Shown: piece by piece, positions 1 to 6,833 of the stretch
How the letters are laid out: each line of letters begins with the position of its first letter
Numbering within the stretch: position 1 is the first letter of the stretch
Assembly: GCA_964461765.1 (NCBI GenBank)
Contig: CAYWVS010000033.1
Location: 1-33,791 of the forward strand
Direction: 5' to 3'
Length of the DNA stretch: 33,791 nucleotides
Origin: JAVVUJ01 sp964461765
GTDB taxonomy: Bacteria > Bacillota > Clostridia > Peptostreptococcales > Anaerovoracaceae
The notes under the pieces: model-generated
What the model was told of the DNA's origin: nothing
The model's database searches: none
What the model saw: the letters and a program-made list of their open reading frames with translations, nothing else
Made by a program: the position numbers and the translations under genes

Positions 1-47
1 TAACAGATGGCGGTTAAAGATACGGCAATAAAAACCGCCATCTGTTA
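1..47. repeat. Perfect 15-bp inverted repeat at window edge
   Basis: Bases 1-15 (TAACAGATGGCGGTT) are the exact reverse complement of bases 33-47, with a 17-base loop. The left arm puts a TAA stop at 1-3 in the frame of the MATE gene. A perfect fold-back at the very first base of a window is typical of a contig-end chimera, so the left arm may not be genuine chromosomal sequence. A real hairpin inside the gene is the alternative. Confidence 0.7.
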
Positions 48-477
48 CATCTTTAGTAACCAATTGATCGGTTTGTTTAACGATAACACCAACGTAATAG
101 AGGTGGGTCGGGAATTTTTATTTATCGTAATGCCTTTTAGTATTCCTGCTTGCTTAATGTTTATGTGCATGGGAGTGATTCGAGGTGCTGGAGATTCCAT
201 GGCCACCATGTTTATTTCCATGATTGCCCTATGGGGGGTTAGGGTTCCTCTGGCATTCTTGCTGCCCGATATAATGATAGGCTTTGGTTATCCGGGTTAT
301 CAAGGAGTTTTTCTTGCCAATGGATTGGATTGGCTGTTAGGAGCTATTTTGGCATTTGCATATTATAAGAGCAACAGATGGAAAAAGAAAATCAGTATCA
401 ATCGTTTTAAAAGTGTAAATTCTGGAGAAAAAGATTTAGAAGAAGATATGAATGGAGGTACCCATGGAGTACAATGA
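7..477 (+). CDS. MATE family efflux transporter, C-terminal fragment
   Basis: C-terminal third of a MATE (multidrug and toxin extrusion) cation antiporter in the membrane. About 155 residues remain of a usual ~450. They hold hydrophobic segments separated by the family-typical stretch GVIRGAGDS, followed by a charged cytoplasmic tail. The true start lies upstream of the window: an in-frame TAA at 1-3 and the fold-back at 1-47 make the first ten or so codons suspect. The 3' end overlaps the next gene by 14 bases, so the two are probably cotranscribed. The family call is firm; the substrate cannot be told. Confidence 0.75.
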   Translation: MAVKDTAIKTAICYIFSNQLIGLFNDNTNVIEVGREFLFIVMPFSIPACLMFMCMGVIRGAGDSMATMFISMIALWGVRVPLAFLLPDIMIGFGYPGYQGVFLANGLDWLLGAILAFAYYKSNRWKKKISINRFKSVNSGEKDLEEDMNGGTHGVQ

Positions 478-1555
478 GGAGAAACGGGAAATTATACTTG
501 AAGAAGATAGCTTTGACAAAAAGCCTAGAAAATATCCTGAGGATCATAGAGAAAAGCCTAAAAGAAAATGGCCTAAGGGTCTTATTATTTGGGGGATTGT
601 TTTGGTGTTGTTCCTTTGCTTCATTGGATTTATCGCCAACGGGTTTAACAGCTTAACGGCTGGAGGTTACGATTCAACGTATGTTCCTCAGCTTTACGGA
701 GAAGGAGGGGAGGAGCAGGGCCCATTTGTAGGAGTTCTTTACGTAGAAGGTATCATAGCATCCCAAAATACAGATGATTTTGGAATCCCATACGGATATC
801 AACACGATTGGACTTTGGAACAAATTGATAAGATGATAGATGACGATAATAATAAGGGGATGTTGATATATGTTGATTCTCCGGGGGGCGGTGTCTTTGA
901 AAGCGATGAGTTGTATTTTAAAATCAAAGAATATCAGGAATTGACGGAACGCCCTGTTTATATTGCCATGGGAACCTTTGCTGCCTCAGGGGGATATTAT
1001 ATCTCTGCTCCGGCAGACAAAATTTATGCCAATAGAAATACCTGGACCGGATCCATTGGCGTTACCATTGGAACCTTATTTGATATTTCGGAGTTATTAA
1101 GTAAAAATGGAATTAAGACCACCACTATTTCTCAGGGGCGAAATAAGTCCATGGGTGGTTATACGGAGCCCTTAACTCAGGAACAGGAAGCCATCTTCCG
1201 AGGTTTGGTAGATGAAGCGTATCTTCAGTTTGTCACTTTGGTTTCCGAGGAGAGAAAAATCCCTTTGGAAAAGACAAAGGAAATTGCAGATGGTCGTATT
1301 TATACTGCTCGGCAGGCGAAAGAGCTTGGATTGATTGACGGTATTCTTACCCTTCAAGAAACCAAGGATAAGATGATAGAAGATGAAAAGCTTTTCGGTT
1401 GTAGCTTTTTGGAAATCTATTATATTGATCACTCCTTAATGAGCAAATTATTTGGCAAAATTTCTTTTAAGGGGCTTGCACAAAGTGACGTGGGAGTTTT
1501 GATGAATTTGGTTGAGGAAAATTCTCGTTTCCCCATTGCGTATTTATATCAATGA
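464..1555 (+). CDS. sppA: Signal peptide peptidase SppA (S49 serine protease)
   Basis: Membrane-anchored S49 protease that degrades leftover signal peptides. The ATG at 464 is preferred over the in-frame ATG at 452 because GGAGGT at 454-459 lies just ahead of it; that gives 363 residues. Residues 1-38 are a charged cytoplasmic segment, about 39-60 form one transmembrane helix, and the protease domain follows. The nucleophile is Ser175 in the AASGGYY motif and the general base is Lys228 in GRNKSMGG, the Ser/Lys dyad of bacterial SppA. The short single-domain length fits the Bacillus-type enzyme rather than the double-length E. coli form. It overlaps the MATE gene by 14 bases. No regulatory signal of its own is visible. 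Confidence 0.93.
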   Translation: MEYNEEKREIILEEDSFDKKPRKYPEDHREKPKRKWPKGLIIWGIVLVLFLCFIGFIANGFNSLTAGGYDSTYVPQLYGEGGEEQGPFVGVLYVEGIIASQNTDDFGIPYGYQHDWTLEQIDKMIDDDNNKGMLIYVDSPGGGVFESDELYFKIKEYQELTERPVYIAMGTFAASGGYYISAPADKIYANRNTWTGSIGVTIGTLFDISELLSKNGIKTTTISQGRNKSMGGYTEPLTQEQEAIFRGLVDEAYLQFVTLVSEERKIPLEKTKEIADGRIYTARQAKELGLIDGILTLQETKDKMIEDEKLFGCSFLEIYYIDHSLMSKLFGKISFKGLAQSDVGVLMNLVEENSRFPIAYLYQ

Positions 1556-1600
1556 TAAAAGAGCAGAATCCAATATTTTTATAAGTTACCTGAGTCAAAA

Positions 1601-1631
1601 GATATAAATTACATTTATTTTAATTTATATC
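1601..1631. terminator. A/T hairpin between convergent genes
   Basis: GATATAAATTA (1601-1611) pairs perfectly with TAATTTATATC (1621-1631) around a 9-base loop. On the minus strand the stem is followed by TTTT, so it best serves the DUF454 gene. It may also stop sppA transcripts. The stem is A/T-only and therefore weak. Confidence 0.4.
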
Positions 1632-1654
1632 AGAGCTTTATTTAAATATTTGTT

Positions 1655-2041
1655 TTAACTTAAATCAGATTTTTCTTTAACATTTACTTTGGTTTTTAAA
1701 GTTAGGATATGTATAGTTACACCCAGACCAACCAATGCTAAAACGAAGCAAATGGTTAAATTTTTAATCAAATACCCTGAAAGGAACAGCATTACCCATA
1801 GAAAGATTAAGGACTGAATCTTTACTGCTTTGGATATGCCTGTTCCGCTCTTATAGTGCTCTATGTACTGACCAAAGTATTTGTTGTTCCTTAGTCTATT
1901 ATAGAGTACAGGGCTACTGCTTCCGAAGCAGGTGGCAGCAAGTAGGACAAAGGGCGTAGTGGGAAGTACGGGAAGAACAATACCGATTCCTCCCAGAATC
2001 AAGGATAAGAAGCCTGCGATAATAAGTAATGTTTTTTTCAT
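1655..2041 (-). CDS. DUF454 (YbaN-like) inner membrane protein
   Basis: Small integral membrane protein of 128 residues matching the DUF454/YbaN family. The N-terminal helix contains the family stretch GIVLPVLPTTPFVLLAA at about residues 20-36. A polar cytoplasmic segment with FGQYIEHY follows, then two more hydrophobic helices at about 75-110 and a basic tail. No enzymatic motif is visible and the biochemical role of the family is not established. It is transcribed convergently with sppA and divergently from the DNA glycosylase. Confidence in the family is high; nothing can be said about function. Confidence 0.85.
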   Translation of the reverse strand: MKKTLLIIAGFLSLILGGIGIVLPVLPTTPFVLLAATCFGSSSPVLYNRLRNNKYFGQYIEHYKSGTGISKAVKIQSLIFLWVMLFLSGYLIKNLTICFVLALVGLGVTIHILTLKTKVNVKEKSDLS

Positions 2042-2150
2042 AAAAAGTCCCTTTCTGTAGTCATGAATTATTGTAAAGCCTAATAATAAAAATTACAATA
2101 TGAAATTATATGATTTACATGCTTTAAATATAAAAACTAAGGATAAAAAT

Positions 2151-2654
2151 ATGAAACTTAAAAGAGAATTTTATAAATTATCAGCTTTGGAGTTAGCACC
2201 TAAGCTATTAGGAAAATTCCTTTGCCGAAAGATAGATGATGTAGAAATAAAGCTCAGGATTATTGAAACGGAGTGTTACTGTGGGGAAGAAGACACCGCC
2301 TGCCATGCGCATAAAGGAAAAACTCAACGAACAAAGATTCTGTACGAGGAGGGTGGATGCGCTTATATTTATTTGTGCTATGGGATTCACAACCTGCTCA
2401 ATGTGGTGACGGGTGAAAAGGAGCATCCTGAGGCAGTGTTAATCAGAGGAGTTGAGGGATATCAAGGCCCGGGGAAGTTAACAAAAGCGTTACAGATCGA
2501 CCGAAGCTTAAATGGAGAAATTTTTTATCTTTCCAATGAATTGTGGATTGAGGATGATGGATATACCCCTGAGTTTGAAGCTTCAAGGCGTATAGGCATC
2601 GATTATGCTTCGGAAGAATATCGCGATAAACTGTGGAGATTTTCAGTAAAATGA
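2151..2654 (+). CDS. 3-methyladenine DNA glycosylase, AAG/MPG family
   Basis: Base-excision-repair glycosylase that removes alkylated purines such as 3-methyladenine. I chose ATG 2151 because AAGGAT at 2139-2144 precedes it and homologues start near this point; an ATG at 2100 lacks a ribosome site. The product is 167 residues, slightly short for the family (about 190-200). The active-site features of human AAG are present: ETECY (Glu41, Tyr43), CHAH (His52) and the YIYLCYG segment with Tyr72/Tyr74, then GPGKLTKAL in the DNA-binding part. It stands alone, divergent from the DUF454 gene. Its relation to the metal operon downstream is probably only positional. Confidence 0.92.
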   Translation: MKLKREFYKLSALELAPKLLGKFLCRKIDDVEIKLRIIETECYCGEEDTACHAHKGKTQRTKILYEEGGCAYIYLCYGIHNLLNVVTGEKEHPEAVLIRGVEGYQGPGKLTKALQIDRSLNGEIFYLSNELWIEDDGYTPEFEASRRIGIDYASEEYRDKLWRFSVK

Positions 2655-2658
2655 ATTG

Positions 2659-2676
2659 AAGCAATGGGTGCTTTTT
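2659..2676 (+). terminator. Possible weak terminator after DNA glycosylase
   Basis: AAGCA (2659-2663) pairs with TGCTT (2669-2673) around ATGGG and runs into five T residues. The stem is only 5 bp, so the call is tentative. The ~130 bases after it, up to the promoter at 2808, are A/T-rich and show no gene. Confidence 0.3.
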
Positions 2677-2807
2677 CAAGTGAATTAATTGTTTTTGTTA
2701 TTGATTTAATTTTAAATAATGTATTCCTAAAAACTAAAAGAATTTATTTTTTAAAATTAATTTTTCATTAATTGGTTCATTAATTTATAAAAATCAAAAA
2801 TATTATC

Positions 2808-2835
2808 TTGACATCAAATTTTTTATGAGTATAAT
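2808..2835 (+). promoter_or_regulatory. Sigma-A promoter of the metal operon
   Basis: A perfect -35 TTGACA (2808-2813) and a perfect -10 TATAAT (2830-2835) are separated by 16 bases. Transcription should start near 2842, inside the operator that follows. This gives a leader of about 175 bases before the ArsR start codon. Confidence 0.85.
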
Positions 2836-2837
2836 TA

Positions 2838-2863
2838 AACATATGAACAATTATTCATATGTT
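2838..2863 (+). promoter_or_regulatory. CadC/SmtB-type operator
   Basis: A 26-base imperfect palindrome with 12 of 13 pairs matching. Its core ATATGAA...TTCATAT is the 12-2-12 class bound by ArsR/SmtB metal sensors. It starts two bases after the -10 box and covers the transcription start, so binding would block initiation. The obvious ligand is the ArsR protein encoded at 3017. That link is inference from position and family. Confidence 0.8.
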
Positions 2864-2901
2864 TTTTTTCATATGTACGCACTGTCGTCAAAGACGATAT
2901 A

Positions 2902-2995
2902 ACGGAATATCAAAGAACGTACCTTGCAAAGCGTCGCCCCTTGCGGGCGACATCTGGAAATAGGAATCTTTGATTCCGTCATTTCCTCGTTTTTT
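2902..2995 (+). promoter_or_regulatory. Structured leader element, copy 1 (attenuator-like)
   Basis: This part of the ArsR leader can form two exclusive structures. In one, the arm at 2902-2916 (ACGGAAT, bulge AT, CAAAGA) pairs with 2967-2979. In the other, GGAAAT (2956-2961) pairs with ATTTCC (2981-2986) and encloses a perfect GGAATC/GATTCC hairpin (2963-2977), followed by six T residues at 2990-2995: a terminator shape. Between them sits a 7-bp hairpin, GTCGCCC/GGGCGAC (2933-2951). A second copy, about four-fifths identical by eye, lies at 20298-20394 on the other strand at the same distance from its promoter. It may be a riboswitch-like attenuator or a palindromic mobile repeat. Confidence 0.6.
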
Positions 2996-3016
2996 ATTGA
3001 TGGTAAGGAGGCACCC

Positions 3017-3400
3017 ATGAGCAAAGAAGAAAAGGAAGTTCCGGTATGTAAATGTACCGTTATTCACGAAGATGTAATACATCAAGTAAAAGAAGGTATG
3101 CCGAAAGAAAATACGGTATATCATCTGTCCGAGCTTTTTAAAAGCTTTGGTGATCAAACCAGATTAAAAATATTATGCGCTCTATCTAAAGAAGACATGT
3201 GCGTCTGTGACATGGCGGCGCTGTTAGACATGTCACAGTCGGCCATTTCCCATCAGCTGCGAGTGCTGCGGAATGTAAGATTAGTAAAATACAGTAAAAA
3301 GGGGAAGGTGGTATACTATTCCTTGGATGATGACCATGTAAGAACCATTATCAAGCAAGGCATGGATCACATAGAACATACTGATCACACTATTGCATAG
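3017..3400 (+). CDS. ArsR/SmtB family metal-sensing repressor (CadC-like)
   Basis: Winged-helix repressor of 127 residues that should release DNA on binding a thiophilic or borderline metal. ATG 3017 follows TAAGGAGG with good spacing. Ligands for both classical sites are visible. The CadC-type alpha3N site has Cys11 and Cys13 near the N terminus plus Cys62 and Cys64 in DMCVCDM. The SmtB/CzrA-type alpha5 site has Asp105, His107, His118 and His121 in exact DxHx10HxxH spacing. The recognition helix is SQSAISHQLRVL. It probably represses itself and the downstream P-type ATPase through the palindrome at 2838. Zn, Cd or Pb is likely from the ligand set, but the exact metal is not shown. Its stop codon lies inside a tandem repeat. 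Confidence 0.92.
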   Translation: MSKEEKEVPVCKCTVIHEDVIHQVKEGMPKENTVYHLSELFKSFGDQTRLKILCALSKEDMCVCDMAALLDMSQSAISHQLRVLRNVRLVKYSKKGKVVYYSLDDDHVRTIIKQGMDHIEHTDHTIA

Positions 3401-3500
3401 AATAAAACCCTTGGATCACATAGCGTAAAGTTCTACATAACATAGAATAAAGCTCTTGATAACATAGAGTAAAGTTCTTGATAACATAGAGACAAAACAG
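3396..3500 (+). repeat. 22-bp degenerate tandem repeat starting at the arsR-like stop codon
   Basis: About 4.5 units begin at 3396, 3419, 3441, 3463 and 3485, each opening with CATAG and reading roughly CATAGARTAAAGYTCTTGA plus TAA. Units three and four are nearly identical. The TAG stop of the repressor is part of the first unit. A longer echo, GGATCACATAG, occurs at 3364-3374 inside the gene and again at 3413-3423. The repeat fills most of the 154-base gap before the ATPase gene. No protein is encoded. Confidence 0.8.
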
Positions 3501-3554
3501 CAAATTAAGTCAATAGAAATTAATGTATTTATAATAGCAGAAAGGTAAAATGCA

Positions 3555-5852
3555 ATGGATGATATAAATAACAAAAATAATATAAATCTTAAAGATGATT
3601 CTGAAAATATTAAAGATATAGCTGATTCAGAAAGCTACATAGAAGAATCTAAAAACAATAATGATCGTATTCAAAATCATATAAATGATCATATAAATGA
3701 GCATAATCATAAAAAAGATGAAGTTTGTAAAAATGAAAGCTCAGGAAGAGGAAGTAATGATGTACATAAAGAGTGTCGTGGAATTGATCATGATCATGGT
3801 AAAAGTTGCGGATGTAACATTGACCATGACCACGTAAGCAGTTGCGGATGCGAACATGCTCATAATGAGGAATCCTTACATAAAAGTATCATTTTTCTTG
3901 TAATATCCTTAGCTTCATTAATAGTTAGCTTTTTAAATTTGGAAATGTTCCATTATGTTGACCCGGCCTGGATCGCGGTAATCCTATGCGGATTTCCCAT
4001 CTTTAAAGCAGCTTTCACAGCACTTAAAAATGAAAGAAAAATTACTTCTTCTTTGTTGATTTCAGTGGCAATTATAGCATCCATAGGGTTGGAGGTATTA
4101 CGCCTTTCCGGCATGATGGGGTTGGAAGAGGGTCACGGACACGGTTACATATTTGCCGCAGGTGAAATTGCCATATTGATGGCTTTGGGTGGATTTATAG
4201 AAGACTGGACCGTGAGGAAAGCCAGAAGTGGAATTGAAAAACTCATGAAATTAGCTCCTAAAACCGTATATTTGAAAACTCCCACAGGAATAGAAGAAAT
4301 CAACGTTTCTGACATTAAAATTGGAGATATGGTGGTGGTAAAACCGGGAGATATTATCGGAGTAGATGGAACCATTGCAATGGGTAGTACCTCTGTGGAT
4401 CAATCTTCCGTCACCGGTGAGGCTATGCCTGTGGATAAAATTGTGGGGGATTTGGTGTATAGCGGAACCCAAAATAAAAATGGCGCCATTGAGGTGTATG
4501 TCACCAAAGAGCCCAAGGATATGACCGTCAATAAGCTGATTGCATTAGTAGAGGAAGCGGAAGGAAAAAAATCTCCCATAGCCAGACTTGCAGATAAATG
4601 GGCCTCTTATATAGTACCTACCGCTATGGTGATAGCCCTAGCCGTATTTGCATTATCTTATTTTGCCTTTGGCATTACCGTTGTAGAAGCTTTAATTCGA
4701 GGGGTGACTATTTTAGTGGTATTTTGCCCTTGCTCCTTGTCTCTGGCCACTCCCACTGCTGTGGCGGCAGGAATCGGCAATGGCTCCGGTCGGGGAATGT
4801 TGATTAAAAGTGGTGCTGCCATAGAAGAATTGGCAAGGGTGAAAACCGTTGCCTTTGATAAAACAGGAACCTTAACGGAAGGGAATATGAAGGTTTCAGA
4901 GGTTTTTGTCTCTGATTGGAAAGAGGAGGAATTTATTGCTCTTATGGGTGCGGCAGAAAGTTACTCCGATCATCCCATTGCAAAGGCTATTACCAAATAC
5001 GCAATTGAAAAATTAAGCCTTAAAGGTGAAAATTTTGGATTAGATAGGATTCTCGCCACACCGGAAAAGACGGAAGCCCTTTTGGGGGTAGGGACAAAAG
5101 CAATGGTAGGTTCTCAGGAAATTATTCTTTGCGCCTATGATAAAATACCGGAAGCTATGAGAAAATACGTGGAAAATTACCAATCCTTTCAGCAGTATAA
5201 GGATAAATCCCATAATATAGAAATGTGCTTTATTGATAAATCCAGAGACTTTATGAATGCGGGATATACAGTAATCGGCGGAATTATAGATGGAAAGCTG
5301 GTAGGGATTATTGGAATTTCTGATACCTTGAGAGAAGGGTCTAAAGACACTGTAATACAATTAAGGAATCAAGGGTATCAGGTTGTCATGCTGACGGGGG
5401 ATCATAAGAAATCTGCGGAGATTATGGCAGCTAAGGCAGGAGATATAGATTTCCAACACTCCCTGCTACCGGAAGATAAACTAAACATCATAGAGGAATT
5501 AAAAAAGAATGGGAAAGTCTGCATGGTAGGAGATGGGATCAATGATACTCCCGCCTTGGCTACAGCAGATGCATCCATCGCCATGGGGGCTTTGGGAAGT
5601 GATTCCGCCATTGAGACGGCAGACGTATCTCTCATGACAGGGGACATCAGAAAGGTGCCAGAACTATTAGACTTGTCAAAGATCGTGTTGAGAACCATCA
5701 AGAGAAATATCGGTATCTCCATGAGCATTAATACTTTAGCAGTTATTTTCAGTACCTTAGGTCTTCTCACACCTGTTACCGGAGCCATCGTTCACAATGT
5801 TTCCTCCGTCATTGTGGTGCTCAGCTCCGCTTGGATACTGACGAAAAAATAA
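3555..5852 (+). CDS. Heavy-metal-transporting P1B-type ATPase
   Basis: ATP-driven metal exporter in the membrane, 765 residues. Instead of an HMA domain it has a ~105-residue Asn/His-rich N terminus with HNHK clusters and two copies of a DHDHxxSCGC motif (about 78-99), probably metal-binding. The catalytic core is complete: TGEAMP (287-292), CPC in TM6 (391-393), DKTGTLT (435-441), SDHPIAKA, TGDHKKS and GDGINDTPA. The CPC is followed by SLSLATP. The last helix carries VHNVSSV where Zn/Cd pumps usually have HD or HE, so metal choice is uncertain. ATG 3555 follows AAAGG. It lies downstream of the ArsR repressor and is probably cotranscribed with it. Confidence 0.92.
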   Translation: MDDINNKNNINLKDDSENIKDIADSESYIEESKNNNDRIQNHINDHINEHNHKKDEVCKNESSGRGSNDVHKECRGIDHDHGKSCGCNIDHDHVSSCGCEHAHNEESLHKSIIFLVISLASLIVSFLNLEMFHYVDPAWIAVILCGFPIFKAAFTALKNERKITSSLLISVAIIASIGLEVLRLSGMMGLEEGHGHGYIFAAGEIAILMALGGFIEDWTVRKARSGIEKLMKLAPKTVYLKTPTGIEEINVSDIKIGDMVVVKPGDIIGVDGTIAMGSTSVDQSSVTGEAMPVDKIVGDLVYSGTQNKNGAIEVYVTKEPKDMTVNKLIALVEEAEGKKSPIARLADKWASYIVPTAMVIALAVFALSYFAFGITVVEALIRGVTILVVFCPCSLSLATPTAVAAGIGNGSGRGMLIKSGAAIEELARVKTVAFDKTGTLTEGNMKVSEVFVSDWKEEEFIALMGAAESYSDHPIAKAITKYAIEKLSLKGENFGLDRILATPEKTEALLGVGTKAMVGSQEIILCAYDKIPEAMRKYVENYQSFQQYKDKSHNIEMCFIDKSRDFMNAGYTVIGGIIDGKLVGIIGISDTLREGSKDTVIQLRNQGYQVVMLTGDHKKSAEIMAAKAGDIDFQHSLLPEDKLNIIEELKKNGKVCMVGDGINDTPALATADASIAMGALGSDSAIETADVSLMTGDIRKVPELLDLSKIVLRTIKRNIGISMSINTLAVIFSTLGLLTPVTGAIVHNVSSVIVVLSSAWILTKK

Positions 5853-5882
5853 ATAACGGCAAAAGAAAATATAAATACTAAC

Positions 5883-5910
5883 ACAACGTTACTCATAGAC
5901 ATAATGTTGT
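5883..5910 (+). terminator. Possible hairpin terminator after the metal ATPase
   Basis: ACAACGTTA (5883-5891) pairs with TAATGTTGT (5902-5910) with one G-T pair and a 10-base loop. There is no good T-run, so it may be only a processing or weak stop hairpin. The remaining ~80 bases to the toxin gene show nothing else. Confidence 0.3.
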
Positions 5911-5989
5911 TTGGCCCCGGTGTATAAATTTTTCGTAAGTTCCTATGCACATAGACAGCCTATAATGCTATCCCACGAAACTCTAAGAC

Positions 5990-6256
5990 TTACTTATCCC
6001 CATAATGTCCTCTGCACTGTGAAATTTCAACTGCTTCATCGCCAACAAGACGATAGACAAGTCGGTTCTTTTCATCAATGCGGCGTGACCACCAACCCGA
6101 TAATTTGCCACGCAACGACTCCAGCTTTCCAATTCCGTCATAACCGTTACGTTCAATATCGGTAAGCAATTTGTTAATTTGCTTTAGTGTCTTTTTATCC
6201 CTGGCTTGCCAGTATAAATAATCACTCCACCCTATTTCCGTAAAGTTGATTCTCAT
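5990..6256 (-). CDS. yoeB: YoeB/Txe family toxin, ribosome-dependent mRNA interferase
   Basis: An 88-residue RelE-superfamily toxin of the YoeB branch, which cleaves mRNA in the ribosomal A site. The family pattern KLESLRGKLSGWWSRRI is clear. The catalytic residues known from E. coli YoeB, Glu46, Arg65 and a C-terminal His (here His84 in CRGHY), are all present, so the toxin should be active. The start overlaps the antitoxin stop by four bases (ATGA), giving the standard antitoxin-first coupled arrangement. It should be neutralised by the adjacent RelB/DinJ-like protein and repressed as a complex at their shared promoter. Confidence 0.94.
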   Translation of the reverse strand: MRINFTEIGWSDYLYWQARDKKTLKQINKLLTDIERNGYDGIGKLESLRGKLSGWWSRRIDEKNRLVYRLVGDEAVEISQCRGHYGDK

Positions 6257-6531
6257 TCTTCCATCGCCCGCAATTCGTCAAGAGTTTTTACAACGAATTT
6301 TCCCTCGTTAGCCTCCCCAATCGACTGGCGCAAAACCGCCATATTTGCTTGGCTGTAAAAAGGGTCTGCCACAATGGAAAGTTCAAAAGGGATTCGCCCC
6401 TCTCGTAGCGATTGGCGCACGAAAATGTTAAATGCCGAGGACATATTTAACCCTAACTCTCCGAAAAAAATGTCGGCTTGCTCTTTGAGTTCTTTGTCAA
6501 TGCGTATATTCAAGTTGGTTGTTTCAGCCAT
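6253..6531 (-). CDS. RelB/DinJ family antitoxin
   Basis: Antitoxin of 92 residues with an N-terminal ribbon-helix-helix DNA-binding segment (TNLNIRIDKELKEQADIFF) and a C-terminal part that should wrap the toxin. I place the start at ATG 6531 behind AAAGGTGG rather than at the in-frame GTG at 6543, which lies within that ribosome site. It is the first gene of the pair and overlaps the toxin by four bases. The sequence type is DinJ/RelB, whereas YoeB is classically paired with YefM; such mixed pairs are common. Autoregulation is expected but no clear operator is seen. Confidence 0.9.
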   Translation of the reverse strand: MAETTNLNIRIDKELKEQADIFFGELGLNMSSAFNIFVRQSLREGRIPFELSIVADPFYSQANMAVLRQSIGEANEGKFVVKTLDELRAMEE

Positions 6532-6573
6532 GATAAAAGCCACCTTTCAACTAATGATTTTATTATTAAAATT

Positions 6574-6602
6574 ATTATGCCACATAGTATGCACAAATAC
6601 AA
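6574..6602 (-). promoter_or_regulatory. Likely promoter of the toxin-antitoxin pair
   Basis: On the minus strand TTGTAT (6602-6597) and CATAAT (6579-6574) are 17 bases apart and about 43 bases upstream of the antitoxin start. Both boxes are one or two bases off consensus. Confidence 0.45.
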
Positions 6603-6669
6603 TACATTGCACATAAAATTTACATTTAAATTTTCCCTGCTTAGACGTAAGTCAATAGTCAAGCTAATT

Positions 6670-6688
6670 AAAAAAGTCAGTATGACTT
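6670..6688 (-). terminator. Intrinsic terminator of the DUF2975/XRE/lipoprotein operon
   Basis: On the minus strand AAGTCA pairs with TGACTT across a 3-base loop (6674-6688) and is followed by six T residues (6675-6670). It lies about 145 bases past the end of the lipoprotein gene and stops transcripts before they reach the toxin-antitoxin pair. Confidence 0.5.
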
Positions 6689-6741
6689 ATTTGATTTATC
6701 AGGGCTAAGATTAGATTTGAAAAACCCCTTAAATAGGCTTA

Positions 6742-6828
6742 TTGACTTAATAATTTATAATTCTCTATAAGATAATAACTTTTCTAAGCGTATATTCAAG
6801 GAGGAAACAATTATTAATGATTCTATGA
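6742..6828 (+). promoter_or_regulatory. Orphan plus-strand promoter and ribosome site
   Basis: TTGACT (6742-6747) and TATAAG (6766-6771), 18 bases apart, are followed by AAGGAGG at 6798-6804. The only start nearby, ATG 6817, reads three codons before TGA. Either this is the decayed 5' end of a lost gene or it drives RNA antisense to the lipoprotein gene that ends at 6834. Confidence 0.3.
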
Positions 6829-6833
6829 AAAGA

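Noticed and set aside
2902..2995. A T-box or known metal riboswitch
   Set aside because: No T-box TGGNACCGCG sequence and no pattern that I recognise from the known metal-responsive classes, so only a generic attenuator-like call is made.
3396..3500. A CRISPR array
   Set aside because: The 22-bp units are directly adjacent with no unique spacers, and no cas genes are nearby; the same holds for 19108-19372.
5402..5788. A 128-codon minus-strand frame inside the metal ATPase gene
   Set aside because: It covers the conserved GDGIND region in antisense; a shadow of the real gene.
5911..6165. An 84-codon plus-strand frame opposite the toxin gene
   Set aside because: It is antisense to a clearly recognisable YoeB toxin and has no start signal.
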